Source: Candidatus Blautia equi | GTDB taxonomy: Bacteria > Bacillota > Clostridia > Lachnospirales > Lachnospiraceae | Length of the DNA stretch: 21,445 nucleotides | Assembly (NCBI GenBank): GCA_018064695.1 | Contig: JAGHUU010000249.1 | Span: 1-21,445, forward strand | Direction: 5' to 3' | The notes under the pieces: model-generated | Databases searched by the model: none | The model's input: only the letters and a program-made list of their open reading frames with translations | What the model was told of the DNA's origin: nothing | Program-made: the position numbers and the translations under genes | Shown: in pieces, positions 1 to 7,001 of the stretch | Position numbering within the stretch: the first letter of the stretch is position 1 | How the letters are laid out: the number at the start of each line of letters is the position of its first letter

Positions 1-22
1 TACTGCTCCTTATCTTACTCAT
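1..22 (-). promoter_or_regulatory. Ribosome binding site for a gene starting beyond the window
   Basis: Reading the minus strand, an AAGGAG motif at 6-11 stands 5 bases from the window edge, the right distance for a start codon just outside the window. It directly follows the two in-frame stops (TGA 19-21, TAA 10-12) that end the short ORF upstream, so the next gene is probably co-transcribed with the ABC exporter. An alternative is the ATG at 20-22 (overlapping the TGA as ATGA), which opens a frame to the edge but has no Shine-Dalgarno sequence. Confidence 0.4.
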
Positions 23-114
23 CTCTTAAGTCTTGGCTCTGTCATTCCCTGCTCTTTAAATTCTCCGGATACATCCTTCAGGAAGTTTACGGAATCTCCT
101 ACCCACTCCTTCAT
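19..114 (-). CDS. Unrecognised 31-aa ORF, or in-frame tail of the ABC exporter
   Basis: This frame starts at ATG 112-114 and encodes a hydrophilic peptide with coding-like codons (begins MKEWVGDS, ends EPRLKR). It is in exactly the same frame as the ABC exporter gene: from the exporter's TAA at 160-162, 46 sense codons follow without interruption to the TGA at 19-21. The nearest GGAGG lies 14 bases before the ATG, too far for good initiation. It may be a true small gene, the remnant of a longer one, or a C-terminal extension separated by a single stop. I do not recognise the peptide, and real translation is uncertain. Confidence 0.3.
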   Translation of the reverse strand: MKEWVGDSVNFLKDVSGEFKEQGMTEPRLKR

Positions 115-159
115 TCTGTCGCAGTTGTCCTCCGTGGAGGCTGTAGGTGCAGCGCGTTC

Positions 160-1905
160 TTACGCATGCATATGATACCGTTTTTCATATATACCGCCAA
201 GCTTCAGCAGCTCCTCGTGGGTTCCGCTCTCTGCAATACCCTCCTCTGTGAGAACCAGAATGCGCTCGGCATTTCGGATTGTTGTAAGGCGGTGTGCAAT
301 GACCAGTGTGGTCCTTCCCTTTGCCAGCTTCTCCAGTGATTCCTGCCCCACATGCTCACTCTCGTTATCCAGCGCGGAAGTAGCCTCATCAAAGATCAGA
401 ATAGGCGGGTTCTTTAAGAATACTCTGGCGATGGAAAGTCTCTGCTTCTGTCCGCCGGAGAGCTTGATGCCTCTCTGACCGATGTCTGTGTCGTAGCCAT
501 CCGGCAGGGACATGATAAAGTCGTGGGCATTGGCGTCCTTGGCTGCCTGGATCACCTCTTCTCTGGTGGCACCCGGGCGTCCGTAGGAAATATTTTCAAA
601 TACGGTTCCCGCAAACAGATAGACATCCTGCTGCACAATGCCGATCTGGTCTCGCAGGCTCTTTAAGGTAAACTGTCTGATATCTTCTCCGTCAATGAGG
701 ATGCTGCCCTCATTCACATCATAGAATCGAGGGATCAGGGAACAGAGTGTGGTCTTACCGGCACCGGAGGAACCTACCAGCGCTGTATAAGAACCCTCCT
801 TGATATCCAGACTCACATTGTCTAAAACCACCTGGGATTTGTCATTGTAACGGAAGGAGACCTTGGAGAATGCAATATTACCCTTCACATCTTTCAGCTC
901 CACTGCATCCGGAGCATCCTGAATATCCGGCTCAATATCGATGATCTCCCTGAATCGCTCAAAACCGGTATATCCGTTCTGGAACTGCTCGGTGAAGTCC
1001 ACGATGGTTCGAATAGGCTCTGTAAATACGCCGATGTAAAGCAGGAAGGTCACCAGGTCACTGATATTTAAGCTCCCTCTTGCGATCATCACCGCACCGG
1101 TGACGATGATGCATACCTGGATCAGGGCGGTAAAGGTGCTGACACCTGCCTGGAAGAGTCCCATATATTTATAATTGGTCTTCTTGGACTCCAGAAAACG
1201 GTCGTTGCCCACTTTAAACTTCTCGTTCTCAATCTCCTCGTTGGCAAAGGATTTTACCACGCGGATGCCGGAAAGATTATCTTCGATCTGTCCGTTGATC
1301 TCGGCAATTCTCTGTCTGTTTCGCTTAAATGCCGCCCGCATGCGCTTGTTCATGACAATGGCAAACCAGAGCATAAACGGAAGCACCGCAAAAGCCGCGA
1401 TAGCCAGATAAACATTGATGTTCATAAGGATCACAAGGGCACCGATGATCTTAAGGGTGGAAAGAATAATATTTTCCGGTCCATGGTGCAGAAGCTCTGT
1501 AATCTCAAAAAGGTCGGTGGTGATTCGGCTCATGAGCTGTCCTACCTTGGCGTCATCATAGAAGGAGAAAGACAGCTTCTGCATATGATCAAAGATCTCT
1601 TTACGCATATTATACTCGATCTTTGCTCCCATCACATGTCCGTAGTTGCCTATAAAGAATTTTGCTCCAAAATCAATTGCAAGAAGACTCACCAGAAGGA
1701 TCGCGATCCACACGATATCTTTGATAATGCTGTCGGCATCCTTATAGATCAGTGTGGAAGTCACATAGCGCACGATCAGAGGGATCGTAAGGGCGATGGC
1801 TGCAGACAAAGTGGCAAAAAACATATCCGCGCAGAACATGCCCATATAAGGCTTATAATAGCTGATCATCTTCTTCAGATTTCCTGTTTTATTCTTATTG
1901 TTCAT
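160..1905 (-). CDS. ABC exporter half-transporter (MsbA/multidrug-type), permease fused to ATPase
   Basis: A 581-aa membrane exporter that should work as a homodimer or with a partner half. Residues 1-310 hold a six-helix exporter transmembrane domain (hydrophobic stretches near 22-50, 62-85, 143-185 and 250-295). Residues 340-581 are the nucleotide-binding domain: Walker A GSSGAGKTT at 378-386, Q-loop around Q425-Q426, signature LSGGQ at 482-486, Walker B ILIFDE at 502-507 and switch H538. ATP hydrolysis should therefore be intact. The start is set at ATG 1903-1905, 7 bases after AGGAGG. A longer frame to 1959 exists, but its ATG coincides with the predicted transcription start. The substrate cannot be told; relatives move lipids, drugs or peptides. 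The gene has its own promoter, and a short in-frame ORF follows the stop. Confidence 0.93.
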   Translation of the reverse strand: MNNKNKTGNLKKMISYYKPYMGMFCADMFFATLSAAIALTIPLIVRYVTSTLIYKDADSIIKDIVWIAILLVSLLAIDFGAKFFIGNYGHVMGAKIEYNMRKEIFDHMQKLSFSFYDDAKVGQLMSRITTDLFEITELLHHGPENIILSTLKIIGALVILMNINVYLAIAAFAVLPFMLWFAIVMNKRMRAAFKRNRQRIAEINGQIEDNLSGIRVVKSFANEEIENEKFKVGNDRFLESKKTNYKYMGLFQAGVSTFTALIQVCIIVTGAVMIARGSLNISDLVTFLLYIGVFTEPIRTIVDFTEQFQNGYTGFERFREIIDIEPDIQDAPDAVELKDVKGNIAFSKVSFRYNDKSQVVLDNVSLDIKEGSYTALVGSSGAGKTTLCSLIPRFYDVNEGSILIDGEDIRQFTLKSLRDQIGIVQQDVYLFAGTVFENISYGRPGATREEVIQAAKDANAHDFIMSLPDGYDTDIGQRGIKLSGGQKQRLSIARVFLKNPPILIFDEATSALDNESEHVGQESLEKLAKGRTTLVIAHRLTTIRNAERILVLTEEGIAESGTHEELLKLGGIYEKRYHMHA

Positions 1906-1964
1906 TCCATTCCTCCTCATATATTTTATACATTTGAATTTGATATCTCTGTACTGCATCTGGC

Positions 1965-1973
1965 ATTATAACA
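1965..1973 (-). promoter_or_regulatory. Extended -10 promoter of the ABC exporter gene
   Basis: The minus strand reads TGTTATAAT, a perfect extended -10 (TGn plus TATAAT). No good -35 is seen at 17 bp, because that position falls in the T-tract of the coaX terminator. Transcription would start near 1958, giving a leader of about 50 nt that carries the AGGAGG at 1912-1917. This supports the shorter start at 1905. Confidence 0.6.
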
Positions 1974-1980
1974 CATACGG

Positions 1981-2027
1981 AAAGATAAAAACAGGCTGAG
2001 AGAAAGGTTTCTTTTCTCTCAGCCTGT
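1981..2027 (-). terminator. Rho-independent terminator of the coaBC-panT-coaX cluster
   Basis: A perfect 15-bp inverted repeat (1991-2005 with 2013-2027) with a 7-nt loop is followed on the minus strand by a T-rich stretch (1981-1990). It starts 18 bp after the coaX stop codon and separates coaX from the exporter promoter. Confidence 0.93.
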
Positions 2028-2044
2028 ATGATGTTTATATCCGT

Positions 2045-2809
2045 TTATTTATTCTTCTCATAGATGATCCGAAGCCCCTTAAGAAGCAGGTCCTCATCTA
2101 AGATGATATCCTTCTTGCAGTAAGGAACAATTCGTTTTGCAAGACCGCCGGTTGCTACCACTGTGGTCTTCTGTCCCAGTTCCTCCTCAATGCGGTCGAT
2201 GATACCGTCCATAGCGCCTGCGCTGCTGTAGAGCACACCGCTCTTCATACATTCCACGGTATTCTTTCCGATCACATGCTTAGGCTCCTCAATGCCAATG
2301 CCGGAGAGCTGGGAAGCTCTGGAGGTCAGTGCATCCAGAGAGATTCTGACACCCGGAAGGATCATTCCGCCGATATAATTTTTCTTTGCATCGATGACGG
2401 AGGCTGTGGTTGCCGTTCCCATATCAATGATAATGAGAGGCAGCGGGTATTCCGCAACACCTGCCACTGCATCTGCCACCAGATCGGCACCCAGGGAAGC
2501 CGGGTTATCCATCATAATATTCAGTCCGGTCTTGATTCCCGGTCCAAGGATCATAACCTCTTTTTTCAGGATCTTTTCTGCTGCAAGCTTCGCACTGCGG
2601 GTGATCTGCGGAACTACAGAAGAAATGATACATCCCTCAATATCTTCACTGCTGATGCTGTAAATGTCCAGAACAGTCTTGATATCCACGGCATACTCAA
2701 GCTCAGTCTTGGTTCTGACAGTGGAAAGGCGCTCAATAAAATAAGTCTGCTCACTGTCGATGCCGCCTATTACGATGTTGGTGTTTCCAATGTCAATTGC
2801 TAAAATCAT
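2045..2809 (-). CDS. coaX: Type III pantothenate kinase
   Basis: Phosphorylates pantothenate to 4'-phosphopantothenate, the first step of coenzyme A synthesis, in the cytosol. The 254-aa protein has the ASKHA-fold marks of the type III family: the N-terminal phosphate loop DIGNTN at 6-11, GADL at 107-110 in the pantothenate site, the second phosphate motif DMGTATT at 129-135, and GGMILPGV at 147-154. Length is normal for the family. The start at 2809 follows GGAGG by 9 bases; a longer frame to 2839 lacks such a site. It is the last gene of the coaBC - S component - coaX cluster and is followed by a strong terminator, so all three are probably co-expressed. Confidence 0.95.
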   Translation of the reverse strand: MILAIDIGNTNIVIGGIDSEQTYFIERLSTVRTKTELEYAVDIKTVLDIYSISSEDIEGCIISSVVPQITRSAKLAAEKILKKEVMILGPGIKTGLNIMMDNPASLGADLVADAVAGVAEYPLPLIIIDMGTATTASVIDAKKNYIGGMILPGVRISLDALTSRASQLSGIGIEEPKHVIGKNTVECMKSGVLYSSAGAMDGIIDRIEEELGQKTTVVATGGLAKRIVPYCKKDIILDEDLLLKGLRIIYEKNK

Positions 2810-2879
2810 ATCGAGGTTCCTCCATTTGAAGAAGTACATAAGATCGAAGAATCATACAAAAATCATATACTGAAAAACA

Positions 2880-3488
2880 TCAGTCTTTTGGAATCGTAAC
2901 CACTCTTCCTTTGATCAGGGCGCTGCCTACGGCTCCAACCACAACGGTAGCTGCGATCATCTCAACCACTGCATTCACACCTACAAAAGCGCAGATGAAT
3001 ACGATCACGTTTCTTCCGGCGATCAGTCCCTGTACATAATCGGTATTTCCAAAGAGCAGGACAAGGGAGGACATGAAGAACAGAGTGTTCAGGAATGCAG
3101 AAAAGAATCCTGTCACTGCGCATCCAACATATGCATTTTTCTTACGGAAAAATCTGAAGATATATCCAAGAAGAAAACCGTCCAGAAGTCTTGGAACGAA
3201 TCTCTGGACAAAAGCCAGAAATGGATTGATAGCTGCCAGTGTAGCACCCATACCGCTTGGGATACCGATGCCGAAGCACTGAAGAAAGCTTAAAAGACCA
3301 AAGATACCGCCTGCAATAGCTCCGCCAACCGGTCCGAGCACAATGGCACAGATGGCAACCGGAATCATATTCAGGGAAATAGAGAGTGGTCCGATCGGAA
3401 TGGTTCCGATTGGGGTGAAGGCAAAGATCAGCAGAACTGCTGTCATGAGTGCCATGATAGTAAGTGACTGTACGTTTGTTTTTTTCAT
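2880..3488 (-). CDS. panT: ECF transporter S component, probably for pantothenate (PanT-like)
   Basis: A 202-aa hydrophobic protein with about six membrane segments, basic loops and a short cytosolic N-terminus, the build of substrate-binding S components of energy-coupling factor vitamin transporters. Typical features are the Gly/Pro-rich segment around residues 30-70 (IGPLSISLNMIP and the following GPVGGAIAGG). S components capture one vitamin and share an ATPase-plus-EcfT energising module, usually encoded elsewhere as it is here. The pantothenate assignment is inferred from position between coaBC and coaX; biotin, riboflavin or another precursor cannot be excluded from sequence alone. The start at 3488 follows AAGGAGG by 7 bases; the longer frame to 3536 has no better signal. 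Confidence 0.8.
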   Translation of the reverse strand: MKKTNVQSLTIMALMTAVLLIFAFTPIGTIPIGPLSISLNMIPVAICAIVLGPVGGAIAGGIFGLLSFLQCFGIGIPSGMGATLAAINPFLAFVQRFVPRLLDGFLLGYIFRFFRKKNAYVGCAVTGFFSAFLNTLFFMSSLVLLFGNTDYVQGLIAGRNVIVFICAFVGVNAVVEMIAATVVVGAVGSALIKGRVVTIPKD

Positions 3489-3605
3489 TTGTTTTTCCTC
3501 CTTGTTACCGTTCCCTCTTATGGGGATACAATACATTTGAGTGCAGCACCGGGCTGCATAAATAAAAAGTGTCCGATTCCGGCCAGTACAGCGTGATCCA
3601 TTTCA

Positions 3606-3650
3606 GACAGTAAACACCCGTCAGAAATAAAATTATACTGTCTTATTTCT
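3606..3650 (-). other. Two overlapping, mutually exclusive inverted repeats between coaBC and panT
   Basis: Directly at the coaBC stop codon, an 8-bp perfect repeat (3623-3630 with 3643-3650, AGAAATAA/TTATTTCT) overlaps a 7-bp perfect repeat (3606-3612 with 3636-3642, TACTGTC/GACAGTA). One arm of the second lies in the loop of the first, so the RNA could form only one at a time. A TATAAT is present on the minus strand at 3632-3637 but without a good -35. The 154-bp coaBC-panT gap otherwise holds a 6-bp GC hairpin near 3550 and no terminator. Function unknown. Confidence 0.35.
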
Positions 3651-4845
3651 CTCCGCTCATTCTGGCGAGAATCATATCGAGGATCTTACCGGATACCTCC
3701 TCCTTGCTGAGCAATGGAAGGGCAATCTCCTCATCCTCTGTAATCAGGGTCATCAGGTTTGTATCCACCTGGAAGCCTGCGCCTGCATCCTTTACATTGT
3801 TTGCGGCGATCATATCCAGATTTTTCTTCGCCAGCTTAGCCCTGGAATTACCGATCATGTTCTGGGTCTCCATGGAGAACCCGCAGAGAAACTGTCCCGG
3901 TCTTTTGTGCTCCCCAAGATATTTTAAAATATCATTGGTGCGCTCAAGCTCAATGGACAACTCTCCGTCTTTCTTTTTCATTTTTTCATCGCTTACATTT
4001 TTAGGTCTGTAGTCCGCCACAGCGGCAGCCTTGATAATGATATCCTGCTCCTCACTTCTTGAAGTGACAGCCTCATACATATCCTGCGCTGAAACCACAG
4101 GCACTACATTCACAAACATTGGCGGCTGAATAGCAGTACGTCCGCTCACCAGCGTGACATCTGCGCCCCTCAGCATGGCCATCTTTGCCATGGCGTAGCC
4201 CATCTTTCCGGAGGAATGATTGGTAAGATAGCGAACAGGATCCACAGCTTCCTGCGTAGGTCCTGCGGTAATGAGGATCTTCTTACCGGCCAGATCCTTT
4301 TCATAAGCGACTTCTCTTAAAATATACTGCAGAAGTGTTTCCGGCTCAGGCATTTTTCCCGCACCGGTATCCCCGCATGCCAGATAACCGCTGGCTGCAT
4401 CGATCACCTCATACCCATAGTGCTCCAGAATCTTAAGATTATCCTGCACCACAGGATTGGTCAGCATATTTGTATTCATAGCAGGCGAAATAAACTTCTT
4501 ACATTTACACGCCATTACGGTGGTGGTCAGCATATCATCTGCCAGCCCATGGGCCAGTTTTCCAATCACATTAGCTGTAGCCGGAGCGATCATCACCACA
4601 TCCGCCTTTTTTGCCAGAGATACATGCTCCACACTGAACTCAAAATTCCGGTCAAAAGTATCCACCAGACACTTATTTCCGGTGAGAGTCTCAAAGGTGA
4701 TAGGATTGATAAAATTCGTTGCATTCTTTGTCATCAGCACATGCACATCCGCATGCAGCTTTTTAAGCGCACTGGCCAGAGAAGCAATTTTATAAGCCGC
4801 AATACTCCCTGTAACCCCAAGCACAACAGTCTTACCCTTTAACAT
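3643..4845 (-). CDS. coaBC: Bifunctional phosphopantothenoylcysteine decarboxylase / phosphopantothenate-cysteine ligase
   Basis: Joins 4'-phosphopantothenate to cysteine (CTP-dependent CoaB) and decarboxylates the product to 4'-phosphopantetheine (FMN-dependent CoaC). Residues 1-180 are CoaC: GVTGSIAAYK at 10-19, active-site H74, the PAMN motif at 121-124 and the ACGD loop with catalytic C157. Residues 186-400 are CoaB: TAGPTQEAVDPVRY at 193-206, N209 in NHSSGKMG, AAVADYRP at 274-281 and K288, near the position of the lysine that binds CTP in E. coli. At 400 aa it is full length. The start has a GGAGG 7 bases upstream. It is the first gene of the CoA cluster, with its own promoter. Confidence 0.96.
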   Translation of the reverse strand: MLKGKTVVLGVTGSIAAYKIASLASALKKLHADVHVLMTKNATNFINPITFETLTGNKCLVDTFDRNFEFSVEHVSLAKKADVVMIAPATANVIGKLAHGLADDMLTTTVMACKCKKFISPAMNTNMLTNPVVQDNLKILEHYGYEVIDAASGYLACGDTGAGKMPEPETLLQYILREVAYEKDLAGKKILITAGPTQEAVDPVRYLTNHSSGKMGYAMAKMAMLRGADVTLVSGRTAIQPPMFVNVVPVVSAQDMYEAVTSRSEEQDIIIKAAAVADYRPKNVSDEKMKKKDGELSIELERTNDILKYLGEHKRPGQFLCGFSMETQNMIGNSRAKLAKKNLDMIAANNVKDAGAGFQVDTNLMTLITEDEEIALPLLSKEEVSGKILDMILARMSGEK

Positions 4846-4877
4846 AATCCTACCTCCTTCATCCGATTTCCGTACTC

Positions 4878-4906
4878 ATTATATTCAACCCCGCCCCCCA
4901 ATGCAA
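4878..4906 (-). promoter_or_regulatory. Promoter of coaBC
   Basis: On the minus strand TTGCAT (4901-4906) and TATAAT (4878-4883) stand 17 bp apart. Transcription would begin near 4871, giving a leader of about 26 nt that contains little besides the ribosome binding site, so no riboswitch fits downstream of this start. Confidence 0.65.
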
Positions 4907-4945
4907 TGCCTTTTTCCCCTGTACCACATTTTATACACCCGCTCT

Positions 4946-5088
4946 GTTACTGTTCACTGGCAAGCCAGTAAACAGTAACTTCACAGGCCTATTTGGAGTT
5001 TTGCTTCGCAAAAGAGGCCTGCTCACCCCTGAATCACTTTCTCCGGTCACCTAATCAGCAAGTGATTTGGTGCCGTGTGAACTGTAAC
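4946..5088. repeat. 143-bp palindrome-rich element with imperfect terminal inverted repeats
   Basis: The ends are 12-bp inverted repeats matching at 11 of 12 positions (4946-4957 and 5077-5088). Inside are three hairpins: a 16-bp stem with a 2-nt loop and one mismatch (4946-4961/4964-4979); a nested structure with CAGGCCT/AGGCCTG (4984-4990/5015-5021) enclosing TTTTGC/GCAAAA (4999-5004/5008-5013); and an 8-bp stem (5032-5039/5060-5067). No ORF and no T-tract are present. It looks like a non-autonomous mobile or REP/MITE-type repeat, but could be a structured leader of pyrBI if transcription begins upstream. It fills most of the 313-bp coaBC-pyrB gap; outside it lie the two promoters. Confidence 0.55.
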
Positions 5089-5100
5089 ATGAAATCCCAC

Positions 5101-5129
5101 TTGAAAAACCACGTTCGCTAGTATATGAT
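5101..5129 (+). promoter_or_regulatory. Promoter of pyrBI
   Basis: TTGAAA (5101-5106) and TATGAT (5124-5129) are separated by exactly 17 bp. The start point near 5136 leaves a leader of about 23 nt, too short for a PyrR-type attenuator, so any leader control would need a second promoter upstream. Confidence 0.7.
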
Positions 5130-5158
5130 AAGACACGAAGATTTAAAGGAGGTATAAC

Positions 5159-6088
5159 ATGAGACATCTTATGAGCCCTATGGATCTTTCCGTGGACGAG
5201 CTGTCAGATATTCTTGATCTGGCCAACGACATTGAGAAAAATCCAAAGAAGTATGCCCATGCATGTGCAGGCAAAAAATTAGCAACTCTGTTTTATGAAC
5301 CAAGTACCCGTACCCGATTAAGCTTCGAAGCTGCAATGTACAACTTAGGCGGCAACGTTCTTGGCTTCTCCAGTGCAGACTCCAGTTCTGCCAAGAAAGG
5401 CGAAAGCGTAGCCGACACCGCACGCATGATCTCCTGCTATGCAGATATCTGCGCTATGCGTCATCCTAAGGAAGGTGCTCCTCTGGTAGCATCCATGACC
5501 GCTTCCATTCCAATGATCAATGCCGGCGACGGCGGACATCAGCATCCAACCCAGACCTTAACCGACCTGCTCACCATTCGTAATCTGAAAGGCCATTTCG
5601 ATAACCTGACCATCGGTCTCTGCGGCGACTTAAAATTCGGCAGAACCGTGCACTCTCTCATCGAAGCCCTGGTAAGATACAACAATGTAAAATTCGTTCT
5701 CATCTCCCCTGAGGAGCTCCGCGTACCAAGCTACATCCGCGAGGACGTCCTTAAGAGAAACGGAAACGAGTTTACTGAAGTGGAACGTCTGGAGGACGCT
5801 CTGCCGGACCTTGACATCCTTTATATGACCCGCGTTCAAAAAGAACGTTTCTTCAACGAAGAGGATTATGTTCGCATGAAAGACTTCTACATTCTGGATA
5901 AACAGAAAATGGAGCTTGCCAAACCGGACATGTTCGTTCTTCATCCTCTCCCACGTGTCAACGAGATCTCCGTGGAAGTGGACGCAGACCCAAGAGCAGC
6001 CTATTTCCGTCAGGCCCAGTTCGGCGTATATGTCCGCATGGCCCTGATTCTCACATTACTGGAGGTGGATCTCTCATGCTTAATGTAG
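5159..6088 (+). CDS. pyrB: Aspartate carbamoyltransferase, catalytic chain
   Basis: Condenses carbamoyl phosphate with L-aspartate to N-carbamoyl-aspartate, the committed step of pyrimidine synthesis. In the 309-aa chain the carbamoyl-phosphate loop STRTR is at 49-53, the mobile 80s-loop lysine at K80 (SAKKGES), HPTQTLTD at 129-136, and the domain-2 loop HPLPRVNEI at 262-270, so all main active-site residues are present. The length equals that of E. coli PyrB. The start follows AAAGGAGG by 7 bases. The 3' end overlaps pyrI by 13 bp, indicating translational coupling of the catalytic and regulatory chains, which assemble as a c6r6 dodecamer in enteric bacteria. Confidence 0.97.
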   Translation: MRHLMSPMDLSVDELSDILDLANDIEKNPKKYAHACAGKKLATLFYEPSTRTRLSFEAAMYNLGGNVLGFSSADSSSAKKGESVADTARMISCYADICAMRHPKEGAPLVASMTASIPMINAGDGGHQHPTQTLTDLLTIRNLKGHFDNLTIGLCGDLKFGRTVHSLIEALVRYNNVKFVLISPEELRVPSYIREDVLKRNGNEFTEVERLEDALPDLDILYMTRVQKERFFNEEDYVRMKDFYILDKQKMELAKPDMFVLHPLPRVNEISVEVDADPRAAYFRQAQFGVYVRMALILTLLEVDLSCLM

Positions 6089-6513
6089 GAGCTTTAAAAG
6101 AAGGCTATGTTCTGGATCATATCAAAGCCGGAAAAGCCATGACCATTTATCACGATCTTGCGCTTGACCAGCTGGACTGTACCGTAGCCATCATCAAAAA
6201 TGCCCGCAGCGAAAAGATGGGCAAAAAAGACATCATCAAGGTTGAATGTCCTATCGATCAGGTAGACCTTGATATCCTGGGCTTCATCGATCACAACATC
6301 ACCGTAAACATCATCAAAGACGGCGAGATTGTGGAAAAACGTGAGCTGAAGCTTCCAAAACAGATCAAAAATGTGATCAAATGCAAGAATCCACGCTGCA
6401 TCACCTCCATCGAGCAGGGTCTGGAGCACATCTTTATTCTGGCTGACCCTGAAAAAGAGGTTTACCGCTGCAAATACTGCGAGCAGAAATACAGCGGACA
6501 CCGCAACAAATAA
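6076..6513 (+). CDS. pyrI: Aspartate carbamoyltransferase, regulatory chain
   Basis: Binds nucleotide effectors (CTP/UTP inhibit and ATP activates in the E. coli enzyme) and contacts PyrB through a zinc domain. The 145-aa protein has the N-terminal allosteric domain (residues 1-97) and a C-terminal zinc site C103-x4-C108-x23-C132-x2-C135, complete. The start ATG lies inside the last codons of pyrB, about 10 bases after a GGAGG. The presence of PyrI implies an allosterically regulated holoenzyme instead of free PyrB trimers. A bidirectional terminator follows within 35 bp, so pyrBI is a two-gene unit; the other pyr genes are not in the window. Confidence 0.96.
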   Translation: MLNVGALKEGYVLDHIKAGKAMTIYHDLALDQLDCTVAIIKNARSEKMGKKDIIKVECPIDQVDLDILGFIDHNITVNIIKDGEIVEKRELKLPKQIKNVIKCKNPRCITSIEQGLEHIFILADPEKEVYRCKYCEQKYSGHRNK

Positions 6514-6543
6514 TTCTGGTTTTGAAATTCTGCTTTTACGCAG

Positions 6544-6578
6544 CAAAAAAAGGAACTCCAAAGGGAGTTCCTTTTTTT
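6544..6578. terminator. Bidirectional terminator between pyrI and rnpB
   Basis: An 8-bp GC-containing stem (6552-6559/6564-6571) with an AAAG loop is flanked by an A-run (6544-6551) and a T-run (6572-6578) that extend the stem to about 15 bp. It therefore terminates pyrBI on the plus strand and rnpB on the minus strand. Confidence 0.93.
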
Positions 6579-6582
6579 ATTC

Positions 6583-6936
6583 ACATCAGGTCCATCGATA
6601 AGCCGGGTTATGTCATTGGGTGATCATCTATCTAGGCCACGGATCGCTCCGGGGCTCAAGCGGCCCACCTGAAAGCACGACGGGCAGCCGTATCGCTTTC
6701 TTTTCGGTCTTGCTTCGAATGGAGTTTACATGTGCCCGCCCTGTTACCAGGTCGGCGGTAGTCTCTTACACTGCCTTTCCACCCTTACCCCACAAGTGAG
6801 GCGGTTTATTTCTGTTGCACTGGTCTGGGAGTTACCTCCACCGGACGTTATCCGGCATCCTGCCCTGCGAAGCCCGGACTTTCCTCATCTGTACCCTTTC
6901 GTCTGTACATCTGCGATCACCTGGTGGGCCTGACGC
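6583..6936 (-). ncRNA. rnpB: RNase P RNA (M1 RNA), type A
   Basis: The catalytic RNA that trims the 5' leader of tRNA precursors. On the minus strand the universal 5' core GAGGAAAGTCCGGGCT is at 6886-6871, ACAGAAAT with the AACCGCC region follows at about 6815-6800, then GGTAAGGGTGGAAAGGC, and the 3' core CATAACCCGGCTTATCG lies near 6613-6597. Helix P1 can be drawn between 6925-6933 and 6586-6594 (TCAGGCCCA with TGGACCTGA, one mismatch), which fixes both ends to within a few bases and gives about 354 nt. It has its own promoter and a shared terminator. The short ORFs on either strand here are spurious. Confidence 0.97.
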
Positions 6937-6943
6937 GAAGGTT

Positions 6944-6972
6944 ATTTTAACATTCTATTGCATGGATTTCAA
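6944..6972 (-). promoter_or_regulatory. Promoter of rnpB
   Basis: Minus-strand TTGAAA (6967-6972) and TAAAAT (6944-6949) are separated by 17 bp, placing the start near 6937, in agreement with the P1 helix of the RNA. The promoter lies in the 65-bp gap after the nif3-like gene. That gap also holds a 7-bp AT-rich inverted repeat around 6975-6992 with no T-tract, so no convincing terminator for the upstream operon is seen. Confidence 0.75.
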
Positions 6973-7001
6973 CCACAAATATTATTATTTGTCTGCTGGT
7001 T

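Noticed and set aside
1483..1971. 162-codon open frame on the plus strand opposite the ABC exporter
   Set aside because: It lies entirely antisense to a gene with complete ABC motifs, has no ribosome binding site, and its translation resembles no domain.
4846..5158. Possible riboswitch or CRISPR array in the coaBC-pyrB gap
   Set aside because: The repeats are inverted and not evenly spaced direct repeats, and no known riboswitch core could be matched. Described instead as a palindromic element.
6973..6995. AT-rich inverted repeat after nif3 as an operon terminator
   Set aside because: The stem has no GC pairs beyond its ends and no T-tract, and it lies at the upstream edge of the rnpB promoter.
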